64,000 nt of DNA, taken from positions 1,364,001-1,428,000 of the forward strand of contig OX337230.1 in assembly GCA_946965045.2 (NCBI GenBank). The letters are read 5' to 3'. The DNA comes from Epithemia pelagica. Taxonomy: Eukaryota > Bacillariophyta > Bacillariophyceae > Surirellales > Surirellaceae. The stretch's first letter is position 1. Each line of letters begins with the position of its first letter. Positions 27,791-38,329 of the stretch are shown piece after piece. Under the pieces are notes generated by a model. That model was not told the DNA's origin. It worked only from the letters and a program-made list of their open reading frames with translations, and ran no database searches. The position numbers and the translations under genes were made by a program.

Positions 27791-28172
27791 TTTTATGACC
27801 ACCAACAATCAACCAGTTTTCCCTTGACCACCGTCGTCCTGTCAAAACAAAGCGCCAACAAATCAGGCGCCAACAAATCAGGCGCCAGACTGAATGGCCA
27901 AAGCTTCGTGACCATTCAGTTGATAAATAAACAAGTTTGATTGTTGTTTTGTTGTTATCGTCTCTATGATTACATAGGTTGATTGCGTGGGAACTCGTGA
28001 TCGCATTGTGTGAATACATAGGATGATTGCGTGGGAACTCGGGATCCCAATTGTATGTGGCAAGTTTGATGAATTCGCCATTGTGGATTGATTTCCCGAG
28101 TGGGTAGAATTTTCCTAAGATTCTTCTTTCTCTAAAAGATCTCAAATCTCAAACCACGCTCACATTTTGGCC
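27791..28172. promoter_or_regulatory. Divergent promoter region inside the four-gene element
   Basis: 382 bp between the 471-aa gene and the transposase. It contains three copies of a GCGCCA-A-CAAATCAG unit (about 27851-27890) and a roughly 44-bp imperfect duplication built on ACATAGG(T/A)TGATTGCGTGGGAACTCG (about 27974-28060). These could be transposase or accessory-protein binding sites; no proof in sequence. Confidence 0.5.
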
Positions 28173-29093
28173 ATGCCAGATTTGATTCTCCCCGATCAAG
28201 TGCTCAACCTTGGGTTGATTCTTCTTAGTATTGACAATGACAAGAAATTGACTAAGGAACGACGGCTGATTAAATTTAAGAAGCACTATGGAGCACATCC
28301 TCTGACTTTAGCCACTCAGTGGTACGCCCTGTGTACAACGGACATTGAAGAGGCTAAGTTGACTGAAAAGGAAAAACGACGTGGCTTGAAAATGTTTCTA
28401 GTTTCTCACTACTTTCTATGGAACTACCCGCGTAATAGTGATCAACTAGCAGATAGGTTCCGTATGTGTACCGACTATGCTCGGGGCAAGCACTTATGGG
28501 ACTGGATTCAAAAGATTGCTGGACTAGAGAAGCTGGTCATTGATTGGCCGAAAGCACTTGACCGTTCGGACACGGAAGTGAACGTTGTGTCGATCGATGG
28601 TGTCGACAAGAAGACTTGGGAACGTCCACACAAGACTGAGCGCTTGCCCTACGACCGAAAGAATTATACGCAGAAGCATGCCCACGGGGGCATCAAGTAC
28701 CAAGTGACCCTTTGTGCGCACCGCCAGCAATGCGTCCACATTTTTGGTCCGGTGCGCGGCGGAATGGGCGACAAAGAGATGCTGGAGCGCTCGGGCATCC
28801 TGAATCGACTCGTGCCCGGTAAACTGGCCAATTGTGATCGCGGGTATATCAAAGAGCAGTTCGCGCACAAGATAGCATGGCCAAACCCACAACAAGACTC
28901 GAAGCTTGTAAATAACTTGAAGAGTCGGATTCGCCTGCGACATGAAACGTTCAACGGAAAGATGGCCTTCTACGCAACTATGAGCCAGACATGGCGTCAT
29001 ACGGACAAGCAGCACGGACTTGCTTTTCGTGCGATTGCTGTCACCATCCAATACGCTTTGAACGATGGAACAGCCATACTCTTTGAACCGTAG
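28173..29093 (+). CDS. DDE transposase (PIF/Harbinger- or IS5-like)
   Basis: 306 aa from the ATG at 28173. The N-terminal half is helical (an HTH-like region around ADRFRMCTDYARGKHLWDWIQKI). The catalytic core has VSIDGVD (first Asp), then HGGIKYQVTLCAH and the GPVRGGMGDKEML segment, NCDRGYI (second Asp), and RLRHETFNGKMAFY (Glu), followed by a C-terminal TWRHTDKQHGLAFRAIAV. This D..D..E order and the RHETFN context fit the DDE_Tnp_4-like family. It catalyses DNA strand transfer during cut-and-paste transposition. The frame is intact, so the element may still be functional. At 306 aa it is somewhat short for eukaryotic Harbinger transposases. Confidence 0.85.
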   Translation: MPDLILPDQVLNLGLILLSIDNDKKLTKERRLIKFKKHYGAHPLTLATQWYALCTTDIEEAKLTEKEKRRGLKMFLVSHYFLWNYPRNSDQLADRFRMCTDYARGKHLWDWIQKIAGLEKLVIDWPKALDRSDTEVNVVSIDGVDKKTWERPHKTERLPYDRKNYTQKHAHGGIKYQVTLCAHRQQCVHIFGPVRGGMGDKEMLERSGILNRLVPGKLANCDRGYIKEQFAHKIAWPNPQQDSKLVNNLKSRIRLRHETFNGKMAFYATMSQTWRHTDKQHGLAFRAIAVTIQYALNDGTAILFEP

Positions 29094-29128
29094 ACATAAC
29101 ATGGATAACTAAATAGGATGAGATTCAT

Positions 29129-29734
29129 TTAGATACTACTACTAGGCTTTTTCTCGTTGTCTCCTCTCTTTTTCTTCTTACGTTGCTCGCTTTGTCGTTG
29201 CTTTGCCATTTCACGCTCTTTTTCTTCACGTTTCTTCTCGAGGTAGTTCATAAACCTCTGGCGGCTTTCTTCTTGGTAGATGTGATGCTTGAAGGGTTTG
29301 GCCTTAAAGCATCTGTACTCCGGTCGGGTTGACTGAAGCTCTCGAGGCTTCATCTCATTGTGTAGCCCTTTCGCCACATCCATCCGTAGGAGTTCTCGGG
29401 CCGGGTGAACATCATACACCAACTCCCCACGTTGGTTTTTCTCTTTCCGTGGATGCACCCTCCTGTCCTTGTCATACGCAGCAGCATCCCGATCAGCCAT
29501 CCACCGCTCCTTGTTTGATTGCTTGATGTGATCAGCCAGTCGTTCTTTGAACTGACTGAAAACGACGTCAGCAAATTGAACTGGCTTTGTTTTCTTGTAG
29601 AAATCAAACACCTCCTCTGCCTTCGCATCCCTGTTCTTGAAGAGGGCACCACCAGGCTCTAGGTCTCGCAAGATGATGGCCTTTGCCTCACTGGTCCGCC
29701 AATCAATCCATCCCTTCCTCGTTGATTTCGCCAT
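29129..29734 (-). CDS. Basic 201-aa accessory protein of the four-gene element
   Basis: Start chosen at the ATG at 29734 (MAKSTRKGW); the frame is also open upstream but without another ATG. The N-terminal 80 residues (KGWIDWRTSEAKAIILRDLEPGG ... FDFYKKTKPVQFADVVFSQFKERLADHI) show spaced Trp/aromatic residues and helices that could form a Myb/SANT-like DNA-binding fold, as in the second protein of Harbinger elements. The C-terminal 50 residues are a continuous Lys/Arg/Glu helix with RKKKKRGDNEKK, probably a nuclear localisation signal. It ends 35 bp from the transposase stop in convergent orientation. The Myb-like reading is tentative. Confidence 0.65.
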   Translation of the reverse strand: MAKSTRKGWIDWRTSEAKAIILRDLEPGGALFKNRDAKAEEVFDFYKKTKPVQFADVVFSQFKERLADHIKQSNKERWMADRDAAAYDKDRRVHPRKEKNQRGELVYDVHPARELLRMDVAKGLHNEMKPRELQSTRPEYRCFKAKPFKHHIYQEESRQRFMNYLEKKREEKEREMAKQRQSEQRKKKKRGDNEKKPSSSI

Positions 29735-29869
29735 TGTCGTTGATTGTTTTGTGTTCGATGTTGAATGCTCGTCAACGTCCAAGGATCATTCCCCCAAAGC
29801 CCCCATACCATGAGGATCCGAGTGCTTTTCAGCCAGAAAGTTCAGGATCTTTCTTTAGATCTTTCTTCG

Positions 29870-30085
29870 TGTTTCCAATGTTTCCAGTCGTGTATCCGTT
29901 GTTTCCAAGATGTTCCCAAAGTTTCCAGTCGTGTGTCCGTTGTTTCCACGTTGTTTCCATTTGTTTCCATTTGTTGCCACTTGTTTCCACTTGTTTCCAT
30001 TGTTTCCAGTCGTGTTTCCAATTGTTTCCGATGTTTCCAGTCACGCTTCCAGTTTTGGCGATATGTTTCCACTCGTGTTTCTAGC
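29870..30085 (+). repeat. GTTTCC-rich minisatellite, right array
   Basis: Same motif and orientation as 25163-25400, including GTTTCCAGTCGTGT and CGTTGTTTCCACGTTGTTTCC stretches shared between the arrays. It ends in CACTCGTGTTTCTAG. Confidence 0.9.
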
Positions 30086-31083
30086 AAAGTCATTAAATAT
30101 ATTGTTTACCCCTGTGTCGTAGTGGACTCAAATTCATGTCCTTGTTTCTGATGTCAATAAATAATAGAGTGTGTGTGGTTCGCATCTTCAGAAACATATA
30201 ATCGCCAATTATTGGTAAAATTAAACGCTTAAAAATCCTTATCCCTATAATAGGAAACAGTCATTCTGGCCACTGGGAACAAAATTCGTAGGTGTCCCTG
30301 ATAGCCATAGGAATATCCTATGAAATCGTTTTTCACTGTTTGCAGTTCAGGTTCCAGTTGTGTCTTATGCCCTGCGGATGCGGAGTGATCTGTTCGAATT
30401 TCGAACGGGACTGCGTCGTCCTTTTTCGTAGGCCGCATACGAGTACGACGAGTGAGAAAAAAAGAGGATACGCAACTCCCATCCAGCTTTCAGTTCATGC
30501 CGTGAATTTTGGTTGGGACTTAATATTCATCATTCCCCCAAAACCCACACCCCATCCCCATCCGTATCATTCGTCATATCATGTACGAGTGTGTACGAGT
30601 AAGACAATGATCACGCTCTGATATAAGAATCAGAGATCAGAGCACATCATGAGAATGAGACGGTTAAACAAGCCCGCATGCAGCAATTCGTCTGAGTTCA
30701 GTATGAACGGGACGGGTGGGCCGTAAGGCTTGGGGTCTGGGGTGGGAAATTCCAGAATGACCAGCTGTACCAAAAACGCACGGACAATAAAGTAAAAAGT
30801 ACAATTGATCAGATATGGCGGTTGCTGAAACGGTTAAATATATATAGCAATGAATACTTTAATGGTGAGTCATGGTATGATTTGCAGGTGCACCTCCAAC
30901 CGCGTAATTTGCGAGTAAGGTCTCACCCTTGACGTATCCATTATATTAATGTACGACTCCCAACCATCGATCTATGACCACTACAAGCGTTTTTTGTGTT
31001 GAAGCCTGTAATTTGACGTTGAATGACGTTACGAGCTCCCCGCTCCACTTCTCCCTATCAACCAGTCTCTCCAAAATCGCTAA
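30086..31083. other. Intergenic, no gene seen
   Basis: About 1 kb of mixed sequence. Several TACGAGT words occur between 30430 and 30605. No supported coding region, RNA or inverted repeat. Confidence 0.5.
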
Positions 31084-34000
31084 GTGCTCATCCCCATGAA
31101 ATACAATATGACGAACAGTCGGCCGCCGCAACAGCAAACAAGGAAAAGGGGTAGTAGTACCAAAGGGGAACTGGACATGGTACGGAAACGATCGAGGGAA
31201 GAGGACGACGATAGCAATTCCACTACTCCAACACCAAACGAGCAGCCGCCGCCACCGGCAAACAACTGTGTGTCACCATCACCGCCACCAGCACGACGCC
31301 GAATCTTGTAGATTCCAAAACCCACCAAGGAACAAGGAACCCAACAGCAGCAGCATCATCATCAGCAGCAACGAGCTCAACGGGCAGTTGCAACAAACCA
31401 TAGTACCAACATACGAATAACTACAGTTAGAGTGACATCCGAGAATCTCTGTCGACGGGTTGACTTGTTGGAACAACAAGCACAGCAGATAATGTCGACA
31501 ACAACAACGACAGAGGATCCCATGTCTCCTCCTCCATCACAGAAAAGAAAGGTTGCTACCACAATGACGGAAGCACCAACAGCGACAGCGGATGACGGCG
31601 AGCGATTCATGGATTGGCGTTCTATATTGATAATGAAGATAAGGAATCTTGAATGAACTGCCCAGTTTTCATGATCAATATCAACATTTTGTCGCATGAC
31701 GGTGATTTCATCAAGAACTCCGGACGGAAAGTCAACGAACGGAGACGGAAATAGCTTTCAGAAAACAACACGCGCGATCAAAGAGTACCAAAAACTTCTG
31801 GAAGAAAAGTCTGTGGAAAATTCCCCTGGACCACCTTGGCTGATGCGCTGGAGGAAATTGTCAAGGCGTTTAAATCTAAGGGTGTAGAGGTTATGACAGC
31901 GGCGAAAGATGAAGTTGTGACCGAACTCGAAAAATTGGCTGGAGACAAGGCCGACAAATGAAAGAAAATCGAAACGTGGGAGACTTATTGTCAGGGACGA
32001 CAAGCGAAAAAATCCGAAATAATCGATTTGGACGGGTGTGCAATCACATTATGGCGGCTCTTGATGTCGACTGACTTGATGGATAGAACCACAAAACCAC
32101 AATCAACAACAGATCCACTCGAACGGAACTTCTCCCGAAATTCGGGTGAGGAAACTCGAACTGTGGTAGTCCCTCGAATAATTAACCAAACGAGGAGGAC
32201 GAGTAGTAGCACCGCCCCAATTCACCAAGACAACAACACGAGAAGGACACGAAACAAGTGGCCAAGCAGAATCTGTCCAAGAAATATCTTCGTTCGTTTG
32301 GAACCACTCGTAAAAGAAACCAGAAAACAAGCAAATTTCGATGCGCCTCCCAAGGAACGAACGGACTTGGACCAGAAACTGACGGCTCGAGATGAATTGG
32401 ACTTTGATAAAATGGATGACAATGAGGATGAATCCGTCTTTGGTCGTCCGTTGCCTCGACCCAAGGATCCTCGCAATCGTCCACAGTCTTGTCATTATCA
32501 ACATCAACAGTATTGTCGGTGGGGCAACGCAAAAACGGAGTTGGGAATTCCTCTGGTACATAAGAGGAAAGCTCCTCTCGATCCAGCAGCCGAGGCCATC
32601 GCCAACCAACCGCCACCACGAACAAACCGACTGTGGATGCTATTCGCTAGTCACACGACAATACCCACTCCGCCATGATCCTCCAAGCCAAAACCACGAC
32701 AACCTCGGATGAATCAGACTATGACGAAGCTTTGAGGTTCAACTGTTGGCGTCCAAAAAGGGCTTTCGTTCACGACTCTTTTTGGCATCCACCGCCCACA
32801 ACAACAACAAGGACGCCGACCGACACCACGAAACAGGACGACCGTAAAAGTCCATTGTCTAGGGACGAAACATCTCTCTTGTTGTCGTCAGTTTCCATGA
32901 AGAAGAAGAAGAAGAAGATGGCATTACAATTTCATCACAACAGTAAGGATCCTGACACGGCCGACGATCAAACCACTACCAACGATTCAGTTTCGGCCAG
33001 ACACACTCGACAACAACAACAGCAACGGCCTCTGGAAAAGTCGGATCCGAGCAATGGCTTCTTGTCGATGTCATTGTCATCACACGGTGGAGATGAAAGT
33101 TCGACCACCGCAACCAATAGGGGCAGTTTGGCAATGCCAACCAGCTCCCAAAGCCCCTGTCGTCAAAAAGGGCCACAAGAGGAACAGCAAGAATCCGAAC
33201 GCCCCCCAAAAAAACCAACACGATTGCAGCACGACTTCTACAAGTGCCTCCTTGACCTTGTCGTCCTCACCTCACAATGTCGCTCCAATGGGGCGTCCCA
33301 CCCTTTGTACTGGGACGCACCAAAAGTGCTTGACTCAAACTGCGACGACAACAAAAAGAACAGCTGCAGCAGCGGAAACCAAACAAAGAAGGTCCACAGC
33401 ACCAGGACGATGATGGCGTTCCCCAACAGTCGCGGAGAAAGGCAGGGTTGTGGACTGCCTCGTGTGACGATGACCAAAGTTGGACCGTGAATGCTCCAAT
33501 CAATGAATCGAGCAGCAGCAGTTCCGTTCCATCCTATTCGTCCCTTTCCTACACCTCCTCATACACGACATCTCATAGTACACGAATGACACGACGGCGC
33601 TTTGTCAATGCCCCCACCACACTCCACGACGACAACGAGACGGTTGCAATCAAAACATGCAGGACCCGTGGAGGAACCACTGGCCGACAACAACGAGAGC
33701 ATGGTCGAGTCGCCCACAGTGCCAGCACCAACCCATAGTAAAAGACTGTCAACGAATTCCACCAATGGTGGAGTGGGGGTCAATGTCTACAATTTGCAAG
33801 ACGATGGTCAACTACAACTCTTGGCGGACGAAGTATGCTTTTTGTGTGAGGGATTCTGGGAAAATATTGAATCAGGATTCATCCTAGAATTGGCCTGGCT
33901 CTTGAGTCTGGAACGCAACCGGAAACTGTTGTGTAAGTCCAACCATGTGGAGGCATCTGCTGGTGCTGCTGCCACCGATGGACCGGTGCTTCAAGCTATT

Positions 34001-34420
34001 TTGGATTTGATGGGGCAATTGCCTGTAACTCTCTTTCACCAACGACAGCAACAAGAACCCTCCCTTCTCACCAATACGCCGGAGGATGCCTGGCTTCCCC
34101 TGTCTTGTGAAACGACACCAGATGGAGTACCGAATCGAAATGACTACGAATGCAACAATCATACGAGGCAAATCGGAAACAAGCGGCGACAACAACAACA
34201 ACACCATACTCAACAATCCACTCCTCGTTTCGGCCGAACGAAACAACATCAACACCAACACCACACTCAACAATTGACAACCATACGCAAGCTATCCAAA
34301 AGAGTAGCATACCAGCGACAACAGCACCCAAAGCAACAATCCACTCCTAGTTTCGGCCGAACGACAACAACACCCAACGCAACCCAAACGCAACAATCAA
34401 AAGCTGACAACAAGAGATGA
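31084..34420 (+). pseudogene. Decayed multi-frame coding remnant, possibly WAPL-like
   Basis: A run of plus-strand open pieces in shifting frames (31084-31311, 31432-31656, 32028-32678, 32675-33490, 33602-34420), separated by stops without convincing GT-AG introns. Composition is protein-like but low-complexity (Gln/Asn/Thr/Ser). The best-preserved piece, about 33780-34020, reads NLQDDGQLQLLADEVCFLCEG, then FILELAWLLSLERNRKLLC and PVLQAILDLMGQLP. This recalls the start of the helical-repeat domain of WAPL-type cohesin release factors. That similarity is a recollection and is weak. An alternative is a real gene with introns I could not place. An AT/CAA-rich tail follows to 34.6 kb. Confidence 0.35.
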
Positions 34421-35366
34421 GGATGGAGGAAAGGCAGATCCATGGACCAACCAACGCAGCAATCAACCTCTTTGACGAGCAGCGACAACCACAACTAGCA
34501 ACAACAAGGAGGAGCAGCAAGACCAAGAGAAATGACTATACGAGTACTACGATGCACAAACAAGCTACTAGTCTAGACTTCCTACTGTGAAAGCGAGCAG
34601 CGCACATGGAAACCAACCCCCCACAACGATAACCTCAACCGACGATCCTCCCAAACCAGCAGTAATATGAACGAAAGCAAAATGGAGAAGGAAAGCAACA
34701 ATCAACTACGGTCAACTAGACAGAATAAGATGAGAAAGACATGCAACAATCAAACCAGTTCCATTTCTGATTCCACTTTCCCGTCTGGTTCAAAATTTTT
34801 AGATATACACCCAGACCAGGACTGGTTTGCTGATGTTCATGGTACTTATGGCCACATGCGTGCGAGTGGCGAAAAAGGGAAACTATCATCACACTCATCA
34901 TGTTCGTCCAGTTCCTGTTCCATCCTCATTGTCAGTTTTTGAACAACAACACGGGTTTATGAAATGAAGGTTTCTTACTTAAAAAACCGTTGGAAGCAGA
35001 CAAATGCAGCGGAATGTCTGCTTAGTGATAAGAGTTTCATGTTCATTTCAGGCCCGCTAAGCATCCACCAGAAACACGTCTCTTTAATTCACTCGTACTC
35101 CTTAATAATAGACCTATGGCCGCTACCCATCATGTAGAGAAAACTACTGCTCCTGAATACGGATACTGAACTCAGCCGTCCTATACCGCCTTGGCGGTTT
35201 CAATCCTGAATCCTGAATGCAACATGCAACGACTCGGACAGAGTGGAAGTAGACTACCTAGTGGGATTAGGGGTGGGGGTGGAGGGTGGAGGGGGAGGCT
35301 ACTCTAACTTCAAGATGAGTGGATGACATAACAAAAAATCAAACATCTTCCGTAGTCCGTAGTCCG
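34421..35366. other. Intergenic, no gene seen
   Basis: CAA-rich at the start, then a short open frame at 34667-34942 without recognisable features, then G-rich GGGTGGGGGTGGAGGG at about 35271-35297. Nothing else supported. Confidence 0.5.
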
Positions 35367-35413
35367 TACAAGCTGGTTTCACGAGGGACCTGCCTAGTCT
35401 ATTACAGTACAAA
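35367..35413 (+). repeat. Left inverted repeat (47 bp) starting TA-CAAGCTGGTTT
   Basis: Matches the reverse complement of 43372-43418 at 39 of 47 ungapped positions, including TACAAGCTGGTTTC and CCTAGTCTATTA. Both copies begin with TA at the outer edge, as expected for a TA target duplication of a Tc1/mariner-like DNA transposon. Confidence 0.65.
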
Positions 35414-35581
35414 TACTGTACTGACAATTTTGTACATAAAACCATCATAGTAATCATTTATGCCCCGCTGCTTCTCGACCATGAGGACGGCAAATTTGGA
35501 TGCTCATAGGAAAACGATGCCGTTCATGGCTGTGAACGTAAGAGCTAATGTTACTAATCGTTCTAATTGGTCTTATGTGAA

Positions 35582-36082
35582 CTACATTGCAAAGAAGAGA
35601 TCTTGATTTGCGAATTTGGCCGTCATGGAGCCAAGTGTAGCATTGAGGTCATTCATGTCCTCAAGTTGCATGTAGACCGTCAGCACCATTGGGTCCATGC
35701 AGACCTGCGTATCAATGCTGCACCGCGTATAGAACCGAATGCGACCCTTGACTTTCTTCTCATGCGTAGGTGACGCCACTGCTTGCATCTCAGACTTCAT
35801 GATGAAGCCAATCGGAAGCACAAGCAGCGGGTCAACATGCTCCGAATGGGCTTCTCGTTTGAAAAAGGCAAGCCGGAGATAATCTGTCTCTACTTCACGC
35901 TGTAAGAGGATGTGTCCTCGATCCACAACATTCCGTCCGTGACGTCCAAGGTTGTCGGTCATCAGGGCCATGAGCACGTTGACGTTCTTGGCGTAGAAAC
36001 TCGTCCGAAATTTGACGCCAGCACCCCCACCATCAACAATGCCTTCTCTCTCCGCGTTGAAATAAAAGTCTAATCCATCCAT
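35582..36082 (-). CDS. 166-aa unknown protein next to SET-domain gene
   Basis: ATG at 36082 (MDGLDFYFNAEREG). A compact, mixed alpha/beta-looking sequence with no membrane segment or low complexity: SFYAKNVNVLMALMTDNLGRHGRN, LLQREVETDYLRLAFFKRE and PLLVLPIGFIMKSEMQAVAS. I do not recognise it. It is divergent from the 262-aa gene across 308 bp and lies inside the candidate 8-kb inverted-repeat unit. Clean frame and codon use argue that it is a real gene. Confidence 0.6.
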   Translation of the reverse strand: MDGLDFYFNAEREGIVDGGGAGVKFRTSFYAKNVNVLMALMTDNLGRHGRNVVDRGHILLQREVETDYLRLAFFKREAHSEHVDPLLVLPIGFIMKSEMQAVASPTHEKKVKGRIRFYTRCSIDTQVCMDPMVLTVYMQLEDMNDLNATLGSMTAKFANQDLFFAM

Positions 36083-36390
36083 TGTTAGCCGTGGTTGCTG
36101 CTTCCTTATTCCTTAGGCGTCGTTTATTATTAAAGCGACGTTGGATTGTTGCGTGTTGAATTCGAATCGTTGGTTTTGTGTTTCGTTTGCGGATGGCTCC
36201 GAAATGTGGCGGCCCCCCGGGTTGGTCGGAGCACTTGCGCGCACCTCCACCATGGTGATCTAAGTAGATTGCAGGATTTTGGTCCTTATTCCGAGCATGC
36301 ACACACTTTTGCTATTGTGGGCTTGCGTGTATTCTGCTTGTGGGACTCGGCTCAGGATGGTGCACGGTGCCCACGCTCACAAAATCGGAG

Positions 36391-37250
36391 ATGAGCACCA
36401 ACACCAACACCAAGCTCCGTCGTTCAAATCGGCTTGCCTCCTCAGAGGGCGGCATTGTCTCGGCCATGGCGAGTACCCTGCCGACGAGGAACAATAAGAC
36501 TCCCAGCAAGAAACCCAGTGCCAAACGCAACAAGAAGAGCCAGGACGGCTCGCCCGGATCTGTGGTCGGCAAACGCAAGGAGAAGCTTGTCGTGCTTGCT
36601 CCAGTTAAGGGAGCCGACAAGCAGGAGCGCTACAAGGCTGCCCTGCAAGGAGCCACGCAGTGGCAGCTCACCCTTGCTGACGGCAATGGAGCGACAACGC
36701 TCGCAATCTGCCGCACAAAAGGTGAAGGTGAAATCACCTTTGGTGGTATCATTGAAACCTTGCAGAAGATTGGCACTGATGACGAACTAGAAGATTCAGA
36801 TGTCAAGAAGAACAGTTTTGGTAAGTGGACACTGCAGCCGATTGTTGCCCTACAATATAAATTGACAACTAACTACGCTCCTATTTTCAAGTTCCGAAGA
36901 CTCCTTCGAAGGTGCAGTTCGTCGGGGTAATGGAAAAGGAGGAACAAGAAGAAGTGATGGCTGAACCGGTCGTGTCCTCAATGACACCAGGTCAGCAGTA
37001 TGCGGCGAATCGCGTCATGTCCGAACACCAGGTTAGGTTTCACACAGGCGGAACGCCATTCAAGGCCACGAAGAACCGTCCTGCCGAGAACCAGCCGTCG
37101 ACACCCGAGCTTTTGTTCCGCCACCGCCAGAAGCTCTTCTGCGACCAAGCTACGGTGGATCCCCTCTCTGCGCAACAAGACTCTCAAGTGGACGACGGGT
37201 TTGAAGATACCCAGGATTGTCCGTTCTCTGAGGAGTACTACAATTACTAG
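36391..37250 (+). CDS. 262-aa unknown protein, one intron, SET cluster
   Basis: Exons 36391-36820 and 36892-37250, with a 71-bp GTAAGT...TTCAAG intron in phase 1 that joins NSFG to the VPKTPSKVQFVG continuation in frame. Residues 1-75 are basic (KKPSAKRNKKSQDG, GKRKEKL), likely nuclear and DNA-binding. Residues 75-140 look folded (GATQWQLTLADGNGATTLAI, ITFGGIIETLQKIGTDDELED). The C-terminal half has RVMSEHQVRFHTGGTPFKATKNRP and an acidic end. Function unrecognised. It is convergent with the SET gene, with only 34 bp between the stops. A spliced intron implies eukaryotic expression rather than a captured bacterial gene. Confidence 0.68.
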
Positions 37251-37284
37251 ATAGTCAACTAAGAATCTTTATCTACGTAGAAAG

Positions 37285-38235
37285 TTATTCATTATCTGAA
37301 TCTTCATCGTCACGGTCTTCATCATCATCATCATCTTTACCATGTAGATTGTAACATAAAAACAATTCTTTACCACAAGGGATATCGTGGATCGCAGTCA
37401 CCTTGAGCTTCCCATCGATGTGGATGTTGTATTTTTTATCGTCCGCGTCAACCTCTTCGTCGGTGTTGTACTTGAGGAAGTGGGGGTCGTTGGAGAAGTG
37501 GAGACCCATCCACAGCTCCTGTTTTGTTGCTTCGATGTGAAAGGGCGTTTTAGATCGGGTGAGGATGGCGAATTGAGATGGCTCTTTTTGGAGCCCCTCA
37601 ATCACACTGCCACAATAGTACCCCAAGCTTTCGCCCGCCTCGTAGTTGCGAGCGGCAAAAGCTCCGAGACCAGCGTTCGGCAGCGTCGATTTCTTTATCG
37701 TAATGAGATCCTTGTTGAGGTACCGGGTGGTCACCTCAAAGTGCTGCTCATCGTCGTTCATATCGACCATGAAGGTGCCAAAGATTGTTACGTTGTCCTT
37801 CATTTTAGCGTTGATGCGAGGAGCTCGGTTCTTGGTGGTGTTCTTCTGAACCTGTTTGATTGTTGTAGTCACGGGCTTGCCCTTCGTGCCGTGTTCCTTT
37901 CGCACGAGGGCACCACGCAAACTAACAACTCCCTTGATGTGCTCCGCAACGAAATGTTGCATCTTTGCACGGTCGGTAAGACTTCCAGATCCCACCAACT
38001 GGTCCAGCTTTTTCATCAACCTCGTCGTACCAACGGGTTTCGGCTTGGGCAGCGTTTTCTGCTTCTTCTCCGTCGCCCTGATGCGACGAAGAAGGTTGCG
38101 CTTGTCTTGCTTGTAGTTTCGATTGGGCTGTAGCTCAATCGACTTGGCAAGCCGACGGAGCTGTGCATCGCTCTGATGCTTCTTCGACTTTGACGCCGTT
38201 GTTTTTGCAGTCGCACGTGCTGGCGGCTTTCCCAT
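37285..38235 (-). CDS. SET-domain protein (putative lysine methyltransferase)
   Basis: 316 aa, ATG at 38235. Residues 1-75 are Lys/Arg-rich and helical, consistent with DNA or nucleosome binding. The SET domain spans about 172-290: STLPNAGLGAFAARNYEAGESLGYYCG (the SET-N GxG and YxG elements), a short insert, LHFSNDP (in the position of the usual NH(S/C)xxPN), and KLKVTAIHDIPCGKELFLCYN (the SET-C Tyr motif). The tail is Asp/Glu-rich. SET enzymes transfer methyl from S-adenosylmethionine to lysine. The degenerate NHSC-type motif leaves activity uncertain. Its association with two unknown genes inside a possible transposon is unusual. Confidence 0.8.
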   Translation of the reverse strand: MGKPPARATAKTTASKSKKHQSDAQLRRLAKSIELQPNRNYKQDKRNLLRRIRATEKKQKTLPKPKPVGTTRLMKKLDQLVGSGSLTDRAKMQHFVAEHIKGVVSLRGALVRKEHGTKGKPVTTTIKQVQKNTTKNRAPRINAKMKDNVTIFGTFMVDMNDDEQHFEVTTRYLNKDLITIKKSTLPNAGLGAFAARNYEAGESLGYYCGSVIEGLQKEPSQFAILTRSKTPFHIEATKQELWMGLHFSNDPHFLKYNTDEEVDADDKKYNIHIDGKLKVTAIHDIPCGKELFLCYNLHGKDDDDDEDRDDEDSDNE

Positions 38236-38243
38236 GGTCAGCG

Positions 38244-38329
38244 AATCGCAAATCCAAGATCTTTTTCAGAACAAAAAGGGATGAAGAATCGCAAACCCAA
38301 AATCTTTTTCAGAACAAAAAGGGATGGAA
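38244..38329 (+). repeat. 43-bp tandem duplication at start of SET gene's 5' flank
   Basis: AATCGCAAATCCAAGATC... at 38244 is repeated as AATCGCAAACCCAAAATC... at 38287, each containing CTTTTTCAGAACAAAAAGGG, itself a near-palindrome (CTTTTT/AAAAAG). It lies just upstream of the SET gene start. Confidence 0.85.

Larger units (their letters stand above)
25165..30085. mobile_element. Putative four-gene DDE transposon bounded by direct GTTTCC arrays
   Basis: The roughly 4.9-kb block contains a KOW-like protein, a 471-aa unknown, a DDE transposase and a basic 201-aa protein, in two convergent pairs (+,-,+,-), between two GTTTCC arrays of about 220 bp. The transposase makes mobility likely, and a basic accessory protein recalls the two-gene PIF/Harbinger plan. 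I could not find terminal inverted repeats or a target duplication, so the ends are approximate and inclusion of all four genes in one element is inference. Confidence 0.55.

Noticed and set aside
25163-30085. Interpretation of the two GTTTCC arrays as LTRs of a retroelement
   Set aside because: They are simple tandem repeats without TG...CA ends, the block encodes a DDE transposase rather than reverse transcriptase, and no target duplication is seen.
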